Source of the DNA: Microbacterium paraoxydans
GTDB taxonomy: Bacteria > Actinomycetota > Actinomycetes > Actinomycetales > Microbacteriaceae
Direction: 5' to 3'
NCBI RefSeq assembly: GCF_020524545.1
Contig: NZ_JAIVLG010000002.1
Location: forward strand, 1-64,000
DNA length: 64,000 nt
A model generated the notes under the pieces. It saw only the letters and a list, made by a program, of their open reading frames with translations, had not been told where the DNA came from and ran no database searches. The position numbers were made by a program, and so were the translations under genes. Below are positions 44,216 to 52,606 of this stretch, one piece after another; within the stretch, counting starts at the first letter, position 1, and each line of letters begins with the position of its first letter.

Positions 44216-45088
44216 TCAAACCACACGCCTTGTGAATCCAGTGATTGGGTCGAGCGGCCAATCTACGGCGAACACGCGATTGAAGCTGATCACCATCGGG
44301 GATTCCGGTTGTTCATCCGCGGCGGCCATCAGGACGATCTCCCCAGGGTTTGGTTCGTGTGCGGAGCGCGCGACTTTGATGGACCTTGCCACGTCGCCGA
44401 GCTCAGCTCTCTGGTCACGGGGCATGTCTCGGGCGGCGAGGAGCTCAGCTCGCAACGCATCAGCGCGGGGTGTCTGCGGAATCGCGCGCAGCGCAACGCA
44501 GCTGGCCAGATATGCAGTCTTGACCGCTGCGATGTGCGAACGGGTTGTGTCGACAACCTCGTAGCTCATCTCGAACCCCTGTTCTCCTAAGATCTGAGAG
44601 ACCGCCGGGTCGTGTTTCCCATGTTGGAAGAGAACAAAACCACCGGATGCGTTCTCGCGTAGTAGGTACTCGCCGACGCTGCGGCGGCCGGGAACGGACT
44701 TGCCTGACAGTCGTACTTTCCCGATCGTGTTCTCATACCAATTGCGTAGGTGCGGCTCGTACTTGCTGCCGAACTCGTTGTTGCATGTTTCGCAGCTCAT
44801 CGTGACCACGCTGCCGCCAACCGAGTGGGGAGGCACATGCTCCCGGCTTCGCGGCTCCGGCGCGAGGCAGATCGGGCAAACACCGAAGTCGACAAATTCG
44901 AACGCGACAGGGAGTGCCTGAAACTTCCGCTCTGTCCCCACTGGCCGAGGCATACGCACCTCGAGCGTCGACCCATCCTCTAGCCGAAGAACGGCTTCGC
45001 TGACCTCAGGGACACCCCGACCATTCGCGCGTCCGGTGACGCTTTCGATTACCCCGCGTACATGACGCCGGCCGAGCGATTCGTTCAC
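44216..45088 (-). CDS. HNH-endonuclease-like protein
   Basis: A 290-residue protein with a zinc-ribbon HNH core: CPIC at residues 71-74, REHVPPHSVGG at 82-92 and CETCNNEFG at 99-107, the HNH_5 layout of two CxxC pairs around an E-H motif. The C-terminal ~180 residues are unassigned. It starts at GTG 45088 with TACAGT (plus-strand 45096-45101) seven bases upstream, so it is probably leaderless. Its place among defence genes suggests a nuclease effector, but a catalytic role in defence is inference. Confidence 0.75.
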   Translation of the reverse strand: MNESLGRRHVRGVIESVTGRANGRGVPEVSEAVLRLEDGSTLEVRMPRPVGTERKFQALPVAFEFVDFGVCPICLAPEPRSREHVPPHSVGGSVVTMSCETCNNEFGSKYEPHLRNWYENTIGKVRLSGKSVPGRRSVGEYLLRENASGGFVLFQHGKHDPAVSQILGEQGFEMSYEVVDTTRSHIAAVKTAYLASCVALRAIPQTPRADALRAELLAARDMPRDQRAELGDVARSIKVARSAHEPNPGEIVLMAAADEQPESPMVISFNRVFAVDWPLDPITGFTRRVV

Positions 45089-45423
45089 GGGTCAGACTGT
45101 ACTCGCAGCCTCGGACAGTTCTGAAACGTCCGAGGTGATGCCGCGCGCGATGACGAGGGCGTGCGAAGGCGCCGCCGAGGAAACCCGACAGATCTTGCGA
45201 GGAAGATCGACCCCAGATCCGCATCTCTCTGGTCCCATAGTGGTTGAGCACAAAAGTGCAGGTCGCTGCTGTCGCCGCTCACATACGCCGAGGCCCGATG
45301 ATCCGAATCGCAACGACGCACTCGTCCGCCCATGAGCTGATCGGCATCGGGGCGCTCAGATCGCCGAAGCGGACAGTAACTGCGAGGTGGCCGGCGTGTC
45401 GGAGGCGTGTGGTTCGATGAGGC
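45089..45423. other. Gene-free stretch between HNH gene and NERD-like gene
   Basis: About 335 bases holding the divergent upstream regions of the two flanking genes. The leftward -10 (TACAGT) is clear; on the right, ttcgat lies five bases before the ATG at 45424. No coding region, tRNA or strong hairpin was recognised between them. Confidence 0.5.
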
Positions 45424-47862
45424 ATGGCATCGAAGTCGAAGCGTTTGAAGGCGCGTGCGAAGAGGCGGCGGCATTTGCCTCACGGGGACGCTGCAGCGCC
45501 GTCGGATCCTTATGTGGATTTTGTGATGCAGTCCTCGGATACGGTGCAGTCGCTGTTTGCTGAGCTCAGTGCTGAGGGCGATTTCGCGGCGAACGTGAGT
45601 ACCAGGTTCGCTGACCGTGTAAGTGAGCTTGCGGCAATGGGTTCGCGTTTCACGCCGGCGAGGATCGCAGAAACCGCCAGGCTGGCGTACTTCCCCTTAT
45701 CTCAGGCAGGGCAGGTTGTCGCGAGCCCGGACGGCGGCGCGTGGCAGGTCGAGTTGCTCGTGCTGTTGGCGATCGCGGGTCGCAGTACGGATGAAGTGGA
45801 TGTTCCACCTGCTGAGCCGAATGAGATGAGCGGGGTGGTGCAGGACGCCTGGCCGATTCTGGAAGAGATCACGAACCTGGGCTGGTTCCGGACGCTGGTC
45901 GCCGCTGGCCCGGACGCACCACTGGGGTGGCTATCGCTCAGTGTGCAGGGGTCAGAGGTCGCGATGCGCAACTCCTCGTACGCAGACGTGTCGCAGGCGA
46001 CGGCGGTCGAGCTGCTTGATAGCAACCGGGGGGTTCGCGTTGCGCTGGAGAAGGGTCTGGGGTTCAGTGCCGCTGAGGCGCTGAGTGTCCTGAATGCCTG
46101 TCATTCGATTCAAGCCCGCAAGCTAAACAAGCGGGGGCAGCAATTCGCTAGATCCCTGTCAGAGCCTGCGGGCGCGCCCGGCGACGATGTCGCATCGATG
46201 ACCAAGCAGGCTGTGACTGTGCTGATGTCGATGTTTGAACCGTCTGCAGATGACTGCACGGTCGGCATCGATGAGCTTTTCGCGGAGACTTGCCTCCCAA
46301 TGGAGCGTGTCGAACGGGTGGTCGCCTTCTTCACTCTTGATGCGTCCGGGATGACGGCGTTGGAGGCCGCAGAGAAGTTCGTTCAGGGGGACAATCCGTG
46401 GCGGCGTCGCCCGTTGCTATCAGGCGATGCGGGTCGGGTGATGCTGCTACACGACGGACACACAGCACCGGCGTTGAGGGAGAGGCTTGAGGACTACCTG
46501 AAAACGCAGAAGGCCGAATGGGACGCGTATGCGAAGCACCGCGGAGAGGTCCTGGAGGAGCGGGTGCTTCGCGCGGTGAAGATGATTCTTCCGACGGCGA
46601 CCTACCGGAACGGGTTCGAGTTCTTCGTCCCTGCAACGGAGGCAGAGAAGGCGACTCGTTCGGTTGATGCGTATACCAAGCGGGTGGAGTGCGATCATCT
46701 GGTTCTTATCGATGACGTGGCCTTCGTCATCGAGGACAAGGCGGTTGCATTCAGTGCCCTGTCACGGGGAGGGAAGAGATCGCGCCAGCTTGGTGATTTG
46801 CGGCGCATCATCACGAGCGCAGCGAATCAGGCGGGGCGGGTGCGTTCAGGGATCGTCGATGACGGCGGGCTACGCATCGAGGGAGAGGGATGGGTGGATC
46901 TCACTCATATTCGCGAGATTCACACGATTGCTGTCAGCCTTGACGACATCCCGGCCGTGTTCACGGCGACCGCGGATCTCCTTGAGGCCGGGCTCATCGA
47001 TCTGGAGAACGTCCCCTGGACGGTCTCGCTGCACGATCTCGAGCTGATCGCGGAGCTGGTGGACCGGCCTGCAGAGTTCCTCCTTTATTTGCGGCGCAGG
47101 CGCGACCCGATGACGACGATGATGTTCATGGCGCCTGACGAACTCGACCTGTTTCTCTACTTCTACGAAGCAGGATTGTGGGTGGCGCCCGACCCAGCCT
47201 TGGTCAAGGATGCGTTTCCATTCATGCCGGACCCCACCACGGGTGAGCTGCGTCGCTTCCGGCAGCAGGTACCGGCGTTCATCACGAGCCGGACGGATGC
47301 GCTCGATCAGTGGCATCTCACCCGCGATGCCAGCCCGCGTGCACCGAAGCCGTCGATGCCGACGACGAGCATCGTTGACCTTATCGACGAGCTGCACGAC
47401 CGACAGAGCTTCGGCTGGCTAAGTGTCGGGGCGACACTGCTTTCCGGAAACGAGGCGGCGCAAGAGAAGTTCGCGCGGCATGCAAAGGACCTGCTCAATA
47501 ACCCTGACCCGGAAGGTCGCGGACGTAGCCTGACCGTACCGGTCACCGGAAGTGTTAACGTCGAGGAAGGCTGGGTGCTGGTATGGGCGGTCAAGCCCGC
47601 CGGAATCTCCTTGGCGGCTTGGGAGACGCACATCCGGAACTACATGAAGGCCAAGGGCCACCAACTGAACATCCCGCGGGTGGCCGCATTCGCCTATGAC
47701 GAGGTGAGCCGCGAGTTGATCGCTCTTTACTACGAAGGGGAGACCGAGACGCTGAATCCGTCGGCGGCAGCGTCGCTTCAGCGGCTGCGCCCCGCGTCCG
47801 CTCTGCAATCGCTACTTCCGCCGGCTGCGAAGAATCGAAACCGGTCGCCCCGCCCACGCTGA
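45424..47862 (+). CDS. Large protein with a NERD / PD-(D/E)XK-like domain
   Basis: An 812-residue protein of unknown function. It opens with a lysine/arginine-rich segment (KSKRLKARAKRRRHL), then ~390 helical residues. Residues ~395-470 resemble a nuclease-related (NERD) domain: a conserved acidic E in GEVLEERVLRAVK, then VECDHLVLIDDVAFVIEDKA, giving the D424...E437-x-K439 arrangement of PD-(D/E)XK nucleases. The C-terminal ~330 residues are mixed and end in a basic tail. It sits on the same strand 350 bases before the RT operon and shows lower GC than the core genes. A DNA-cutting role in defence is plausible but unproven. Confidence 0.65.
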   Translation: MASKSKRLKARAKRRRHLPHGDAAAPSDPYVDFVMQSSDTVQSLFAELSAEGDFAANVSTRFADRVSELAAMGSRFTPARIAETARLAYFPLSQAGQVVASPDGGAWQVELLVLLAIAGRSTDEVDVPPAEPNEMSGVVQDAWPILEEITNLGWFRTLVAAGPDAPLGWLSLSVQGSEVAMRNSSYADVSQATAVELLDSNRGVRVALEKGLGFSAAEALSVLNACHSIQARKLNKRGQQFARSLSEPAGAPGDDVASMTKQAVTVLMSMFEPSADDCTVGIDELFAETCLPMERVERVVAFFTLDASGMTALEAAEKFVQGDNPWRRRPLLSGDAGRVMLLHDGHTAPALRERLEDYLKTQKAEWDAYAKHRGEVLEERVLRAVKMILPTATYRNGFEFFVPATEAEKATRSVDAYTKRVECDHLVLIDDVAFVIEDKAVAFSALSRGGKRSRQLGDLRRIITSAANQAGRVRSGIVDDGGLRIEGEGWVDLTHIREIHTIAVSLDDIPAVFTATADLLEAGLIDLENVPWTVSLHDLELIAELVDRPAEFLLYLRRRRDPMTTMMFMAPDELDLFLYFYEAGLWVAPDPALVKDAFPFMPDPTTGELRRFRQQVPAFITSRTDALDQWHLTRDASPRAPKPSMPTTSIVDLIDELHDRQSFGWLSVGATLLSGNEAAQEKFARHAKDLLNNPDPEGRGRSLTVPVTGSVNVEEGWVLVWAVKPAGISLAAWETHIRNYMKAKGHQLNIPRVAAFAYDEVSRELIALYYEGETETLNPSAAASLQRLRPASALQSLLPPAAKNRNRSPRPR

Positions 47863-48211
47863 GTCGCGCGGCCAGGTCTGCTAACTGGTGCACAGCGCTT
47901 CGGGACATCCGATCGACGGTGCGGCGTGAAGGCCTTGTTGAGCGCGCAAGGTGACGCAGCCCGATCGAACGACGCAACACTGCGGAGACGACCTCGACGG
48001 AGGAGATCTCATGGTGTCCCGTATCGCTGTGCTTGGCGACTGTCCAGTTCCCGCAGGCGCCCGGTAGGAACGAACCTGGGATCGAGTCAGTCGATGGTTT
48101 CATCGTTAAGGTGGTGCTCAGCCGTGCGGCGGTCTCGGCCCCGTCCGCTGTCGGCGCTGGTCGCGGACGCGCCAGCAAAGGGTCGATAGGCTCACGGGAG
48201 GAGGGTTGGGA
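47863..48211. other. Gene-free stretch upstream of the RT operon
   Basis: About 350 bases between the NERD-like gene and drt3a. It contains the drt3a ribosome site (gggaggaggg, 48196-48205) and a TAGGCT -10 candidate at 48187-48192. No ACACAC or GTGTGT tract and no strong long hairpin were seen, making it a weaker place for the RT system's RNA than the region after drt3b. Confidence 0.45.
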
Positions 48212-49555
48212 TTGGATCAGAGCTTCTCGCCGAAGAATTTGCGCAGGATCTGGGACTTGGAAGCGCGGCGTGGGCGCGACCGCCTAAGTCTCTACCCTGA
48301 CGTTCGCCGCGCCTACGATCTGGCGCGTGACTCGCGCCATCGTGCTCGGGCAGCGCGAAAGGGAACGGTGCCGTACATCGGGCCACCTGAGCTGGCTCCG
48401 GAATCCGTTGCCCGTGCAGACCGTCAGGCCGCCGAGGACTTGCTGGAAGCATCACTGGCTGCAACTAGCGAGATACTTACTGGAAGCGTCGAGTCCGGCG
48501 CGTTCGCGTGGGGTTTGGACCGCGGCCATTTGATTGGTGGGAAGCGTCAGACCTACTCGATCGCGGAGACCCCCGAGGCATTCTTCGCGGATAAGCACCT
48601 TCAACGCGTCGTCGGATCAACGCTTCTGAGCCGCCCGCGAGGACGTCAATCGATCGTCGCGGGACTGATTCGAACGATCGATAACAACGTACCGAAGATC
48701 GTCGTTAGGGCTGATGTCAAGGACTTCTACGACAGCATCGATCATCGACGGCTCCGTTCTCACCTCGACACAACAGCGCTAAGTCCATCGTGCCGGCGGC
48801 TGATCGACAGGTTGCTATCCGAGATGGAGACCCTCACCGGGAACGCAAGAGGCCTCCCCGCAGGGGTGGGTCTGAGCGCGAAGCTAGCCGAGCTGTACAT
48901 AGCTCAAGCTGATCGCGCTCTGCGGGACACTCGCGGCACACTTTATTTCGCGCGCTACGTTGACGACATCGTCTTGGTGCGCGCGGAGGAAAGTGAGGGC
49001 GCGGTGGCACCGGGCGCTGTGATTGCGGAGATCGAAACTGAGCTTCAGCGACTCGGTCTTGCTCTGAACCCGGCGAAGACCTTGCATCGGGAACTTGTCG
49101 ACAACTCGCTCGGGAAAATCGAGTTCCTGGGTTATGAGATCGAGTATCGAGGCAGGGGTGGCCCGGTGGTGAGGCTCACCGATGATCGCTACAAGACCAT
49201 CCGGACTCGCGTCGACAGGACCTTCTCCGCGTGGGATCGCGCCAATCCTGCCAACCACGGACGGCGAAGCCTCCTCATCGACAGGCTTCGCTTTCTGACG
49301 GCGAATACTCGCCTTTCTCACAACAAGCGGAACGCGCTAGTTGGGATCTACTTCTCGAATCCGCACCTAACCGATCTGAAGTCTCTCGCCGGGTTGGACC
49401 GCTATCTTCAGCACCGAGCCTCGCAGTCTCCGTTGCCTCCCGGCCTCGATCGGAAGATCGCGGCCCTGTCTTTCACTGATGGATTCAGTCGGCGAACGAT
49501 TCACCGATGGTCCATGCAGCGCATGACTCGACTGAAGGGGGCATGGCGTGCCTAA
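48212..49555 (+). CDS. drt3a: Defence-associated reverse transcriptase Drt3a (UG3-like)
   Basis: A 447-residue reverse transcriptase. Motif A is RADVKDFYDS (first Asp at residue 168), motif B region GLPAGVGLSAKLAELYI, motif C YARYVDDIVLV (YVDD at 249-252), then the motif D/E region EFLGYEI. The N-terminus DQSFSPKNLRRIWDLEARRG matches what I remember of Drt3a proteins. There is no integrase, maturase or endonuclease domain and no group II intron around it, so it is not a retroelement enzyme. TTG 48212 is chosen because it is seven bases from ggaggagg; TTG 48206 is too close. The pairing with a second, larger RT overlapping by eight bases identifies a type 3 system. Confidence 0.82.
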   Translation: MDQSFSPKNLRRIWDLEARRGRDRLSLYPDVRRAYDLARDSRHRARAARKGTVPYIGPPELAPESVARADRQAAEDLLEASLAATSEILTGSVESGAFAWGLDRGHLIGGKRQTYSIAETPEAFFADKHLQRVVGSTLLSRPRGRQSIVAGLIRTIDNNVPKIVVRADVKDFYDSIDHRRLRSHLDTTALSPSCRRLIDRLLSEMETLTGNARGLPAGVGLSAKLAELYIAQADRALRDTRGTLYFARYVDDIVLVRAEESEGAVAPGAVIAEIETELQRLGLALNPAKTLHRELVDNSLGKIEFLGYEIEYRGRGGPVVRLTDDRYKTIRTRVDRTFSAWDRANPANHGRRSLLIDRLRFLTANTRLSHNKRNALVGIYFSNPHLTDLKSLAGLDRYLQHRASQSPLPPGLDRKIAALSFTDGFSRRTIHRWSMQRMTRLKGAWRA

Positions 49556-51596
49556 GCGTCGGCAATCTCTTCGGAAGCACCCTGCGCGGGTGGTGCTGAG
49601 CGACGTTCTGCCCTACGAACTCCCGCCGTCATTCAGTAACCGTGGCCTGTACGACTTTCTTCGTGATGCTGATGTGCGCCTCGGAACCGAAACGGTCCAT
49701 GCGAGGCTGCTCGACGAGACATCAGAAGTGATCCTCGGAGTTATTCTCGGCAGGGCAGTCTCCTTCCCTGCGGGGACCACTTCTAGAACGCGCACTGCTC
49801 TCAATCTCCCTGCGGACCAGGGGGCGGTCTCCACGATCCCTTTCCAGTACACGGTCCGTCATCGGAAGAATGACTACCGCACACTGACGGTGCCGCACCC
49901 TATGGCGCAGTTGGACATCGCGCACTTCTACGAGAGGTTCGAGGATCTCATCCTCTACCACACATCCAAAAGCCGGTTCTCCCTAAGGCGGCCGGCGCGA
50001 GTCGCGCCATACGTCGTCGTGAGGGACTCGCTCTTCGCCTATCAACGGCGAACACACGACAGCATCGAACACGACGACCACGAGTACGAATGGCTGCGCT
50101 CGTACTTCACGTACCAGCGATACTCGAATGTCTACAAGTTCTATGACTCCTCCGAGTACCGATCCTGTGAGCGCCGGTTTGGATATCTCGTCAAGGTTGA
50201 TGTTGCGAAGTGTTTCGACAGTATCTACACCCATTCGATTGCATGGGCGGCCCACGGTCACGATGTAGTGAAGGCCAATCTTGGCCCGCATCTCGATCGC
50301 ACGTTCGGTGGCGCCTTCGACAAGCTCATGCAACGACTGAACCACAGTGAGACGAGCGGCATCACGATCGGTTCTGAAGTATCGCGGCTGTTCGCAGAGG
50401 TCATTCTTCAAGCGGTAGATCTCGAGCTTGCGGAGCAGCTTGACCGACTGGGAATGAAGTTCGGTGAGGACTACGAGGTACTGCGTTACGTTGATGACTA
50501 CTTCATTTTCCTCGCGGACGAAAGTAGACGTCCGTTCGTGGTCGAGGCGTTGTCTAGGAGCTTGCGCAAGTACAAACTGCATTTGAACGCCTCGAAGGAG
50601 GAGGGAGAGCTCACGCCGTGGCTGTCGCCACTGACTATCGCAAAGAAGCGAGCTCGCCAGCTCATACGGGAAGCGACCAAGCCGCGCGATCGAGACCGCG
50701 GTGGTGTCGCCGTGAGTCGCCCATACGTCGATGCGGGCGATCTGATCGTGGGGTACAAGGCGATTCTGCTGGACACCGGCGTCAGTCACTTCGAGTTAGC
50801 AAACTATGCCCTAGCGCGAGTCGAGCGCTCGTTCGAGAAGATCCTGCGCAGATCAGGAGAGGACCTAGGCAGTGTCGAGCTCTCCAGCCAACAACTGACT
50901 AAGCACCATCGCGCGATCACCTCAAGTCTGCTCGCGTTGACGGACTTCGTATTCTTCGTCTACTCCGGCGCTCCCCGAATGAGCCCTGCCGTCAAGGTGG
51001 CTCGAGTTTGTAGCACGTTGCTCCGATATGCACGTTCGGAGGGCGTGCCTGCTCATGATCGCGAGCGGGTCGAGATGCGCGTCCGCGACGAGCTGATGCA
51101 GCAACTTCGGCGGTCGAAGGGATCGATGAGCCCTGATGCGGTGACAGCGACACTCATCGACTGCGTCTCGGACTTGGGCGCGAACTACGCGATCCGAGAG
51201 GGTGAACTCGCAGATCTCTGCGGATTCACCAGATCAGGAGGCAAGCTCCGTGAGCCGTCGACGATGAATGTGTTGCTACTGTTCAGTCTCCTATTGCATA
51301 TGAAACGCTCGAAGGCCTACCCGGAGCTACGCCAAGCGTGCGAAAGATGGATCCTCCAGATGCAGGAGCGGTCACTGATCGACGGGGAGCTCTCGCTGCT
51401 CAACCTGAATGTGCTCACCTGCCCGTTTGTTCCTCGATCCATCCGGGAGGAGATCTGCGCACGATACGCTGTGACGGTTACTGCGGCGGCAACAGCGGAT
51501 CGTCTAGTCGCGAAATCTCGACGATGGAACGTTGACTGGGAGTCCTTCGATCTTTACGCCGCGCTCGAGCGGAAGCGAATGCTCGAGGTATATTGA
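49548..51596 (+). CDS. drt3b: Defence-associated reverse transcriptase Drt3b (UG8-like)
   Basis: A 682-residue second reverse transcriptase in the same operon. Motif A is VKVDVAKCFDSIYTH (Asp218), motif B ETSGITIGSEVSRLFAEVIL, motif C LRYVDDYFIF (YVDD at 314-317). About 350 residues follow the polymerase core; this helical C-terminal region is characteristic of the long partner RT. GTG 49548 overlaps the drt3a stop by eight bases behind aaggggg, so the proteins are made together. In published type 3 systems, as I recall, one RT copies an ACACAC RNA template into GT repeats and the other makes the complementary AC repeat strand without a nucleic-acid template. Confidence 0.82.
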   Translation: MPKRRQSLRKHPARVVLSDVLPYELPPSFSNRGLYDFLRDADVRLGTETVHARLLDETSEVILGVILGRAVSFPAGTTSRTRTALNLPADQGAVSTIPFQYTVRHRKNDYRTLTVPHPMAQLDIAHFYERFEDLILYHTSKSRFSLRRPARVAPYVVVRDSLFAYQRRTHDSIEHDDHEYEWLRSYFTYQRYSNVYKFYDSSEYRSCERRFGYLVKVDVAKCFDSIYTHSIAWAAHGHDVVKANLGPHLDRTFGGAFDKLMQRLNHSETSGITIGSEVSRLFAEVILQAVDLELAEQLDRLGMKFGEDYEVLRYVDDYFIFLADESRRPFVVEALSRSLRKYKLHLNASKEEGELTPWLSPLTIAKKRARQLIREATKPRDRDRGGVAVSRPYVDAGDLIVGYKAILLDTGVSHFELANYALARVERSFEKILRRSGEDLGSVELSSQQLTKHHRAITSSLLALTDFVFFVYSGAPRMSPAVKVARVCSTLLRYARSEGVPAHDRERVEMRVRDELMQQLRRSKGSMSPDAVTATLIDCVSDLGANYAIREGELADLCGFTRSGGKLREPSTMNVLLLFSLLLHMKRSKAYPELRQACERWILQMQERSLIDGELSLLNLNVLTCPFVPRSIREEICARYAVTVTAAATADRLVAKSRRWNVDWESFDLYAALERKRMLEVY

Positions 51597-51790
51597 CTGG
51601 GCGCCCAGGCTCGCCCGACTTGTTCGAGCACACACACCAGCGCAGAGCGTGACGCCTGGAGAATCGCCGGAGGTGGTGGGCCGTCCTAGGGCGGCCCACC
51701 ACCTCGAACCCAGCTCAGAGCGGCCGGTGGGTAGTCCTATTGCGAGCCAGTGGCTTGGAGGTTCCTGCAGCCTGTGCACAAGACCGGGTT
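51597..51790 (+). ncRNA. Candidate DRT3 templating RNA with ACACACAC tract
   Basis: Directly after the drt3b stop, a small stem gctcg/cgagc (51609-51613 with 51625-51629) is followed at once by cacacacac (51629-51637). After ~30 bases comes a perfect 14-base stem gaggtggtgggccg (51670-51683) with cggcccaccacctc (51692-51705). An AC repeat exposed between two stems is what a GT-repeat template for Drt3a should look like. Boundaries are approximate; the 3' end probably lies before the convergent gene at 51818. The long stem could partly serve as the operon terminator. Confidence 0.5.
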
Positions 51791-51817
51791 TTCAGCTCCT
51801 CGTATGCTTCTAAAGCG

Positions 51818-52569
51818 CTAGCCTTCCAGCTTGGGCCTGATCGCGTCGGGAGCCTCATCCAACCGGTCCAGCATCTTCTTCGGATCCTTTACGACCTCAT
51901 CGTCGAGCCGGTTCGATGCGATGTCCTTGGAGTTCACAACGCGGGCTCGCGCGTGCATTTCGCCATTCTCGTCCTGCCATTGCACGTACTGCAGAGGCTC
52001 GGAATCGAAGGAGAAGGACTTCAGGTGCTTGGTCTTGTCCGCCAGGTTGGCGATAGACCCGGCGTGAGTTGCGGTGTTGTCAGCCTGAAACTTCTCAGTC
52101 GTCGCACCTTCAACCAGGCCGACGAGTTGTGTGGCCGCGACACGAACCTTCCTCTTGTCGGCGACCGCCTTAGTCCACTGTTTGAACTTCACCCATGCCG
52201 AACCTGGCTCAGCCCCAGTGATCTCGACCCGTCGTACGCCTAGACCCCGCATGAACTCGCGATAGGCTGCGATCACGTTGAGGACTTCGGCAGCGTCCGA
52301 TGACGCGATGTACATGCGCCCTTCCACGACGCGAAGAGTGTTCTCATGGGTCGGCGCGGGCACTTTCGCGCGTGCTGCGCCACCTGCGTCTCGACGCCTC
52401 CGGAAGCTGAACCGATGCCCACTTAGCTCTTGAGCCGCGGGGTTGACCTTGATCAGCTCCCCGTTGATCCGGACGTAGAACTGTCCATTGCGACGAATGA
52501 GCTGACGCCCTCACTCGCTTCCTTGGCGATACGCGCTCTGTGGTGGTCATCGGAGGTGTTGTCAGTCAC
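51818..52569 (-). pseudogene. Frameshifted hypothetical gene after the RT operon
   Basis: A start at GTG 52569 (VTDNTSDDHHRARIAKEASEG) has TACAGT six bases upstream, but its frame stops after 39 codons. The continuation is in another frame, open from 52510 to 51818: RQLIRRNGQFYVRINGELIKVN, then a ~180-residue part (MYIASSDAAEVLNVIAAYREF; VKFKQWTKAVADK). The switch falls near 52511-52520 and corresponds to one base too many or two too few. It is either a decayed gene, a sequencing error or, less likely, a programmed shift, since no slippery run is visible. A shorter product from GTG 52363 (181 residues) is possible. Family unknown. Confidence 0.55.
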
Positions 52570-52606
52570 AAGAGCACTGTATCGACATGGTCGCTAGATT
52601 GACTTC

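Noticed and set aside
48212..51596. Group II intron, retron or diversity-generating retroelement as explanation for the RTs
   Set aside because: There is no maturase/HNH domain, no intron-like RNA domain V, no msr/msd arrangement or repeat pair, and no template/variable repeat pair. Two fused-operon RTs without other domains fit DRT3 better.
51670..51705. The long stem after drt3b as simply the operon terminator
   Set aside because: It is possible in part, but there is no T-run and the AC tract and extra stem just before it are unexplained by termination alone, so it was kept as part of the candidate RNA.
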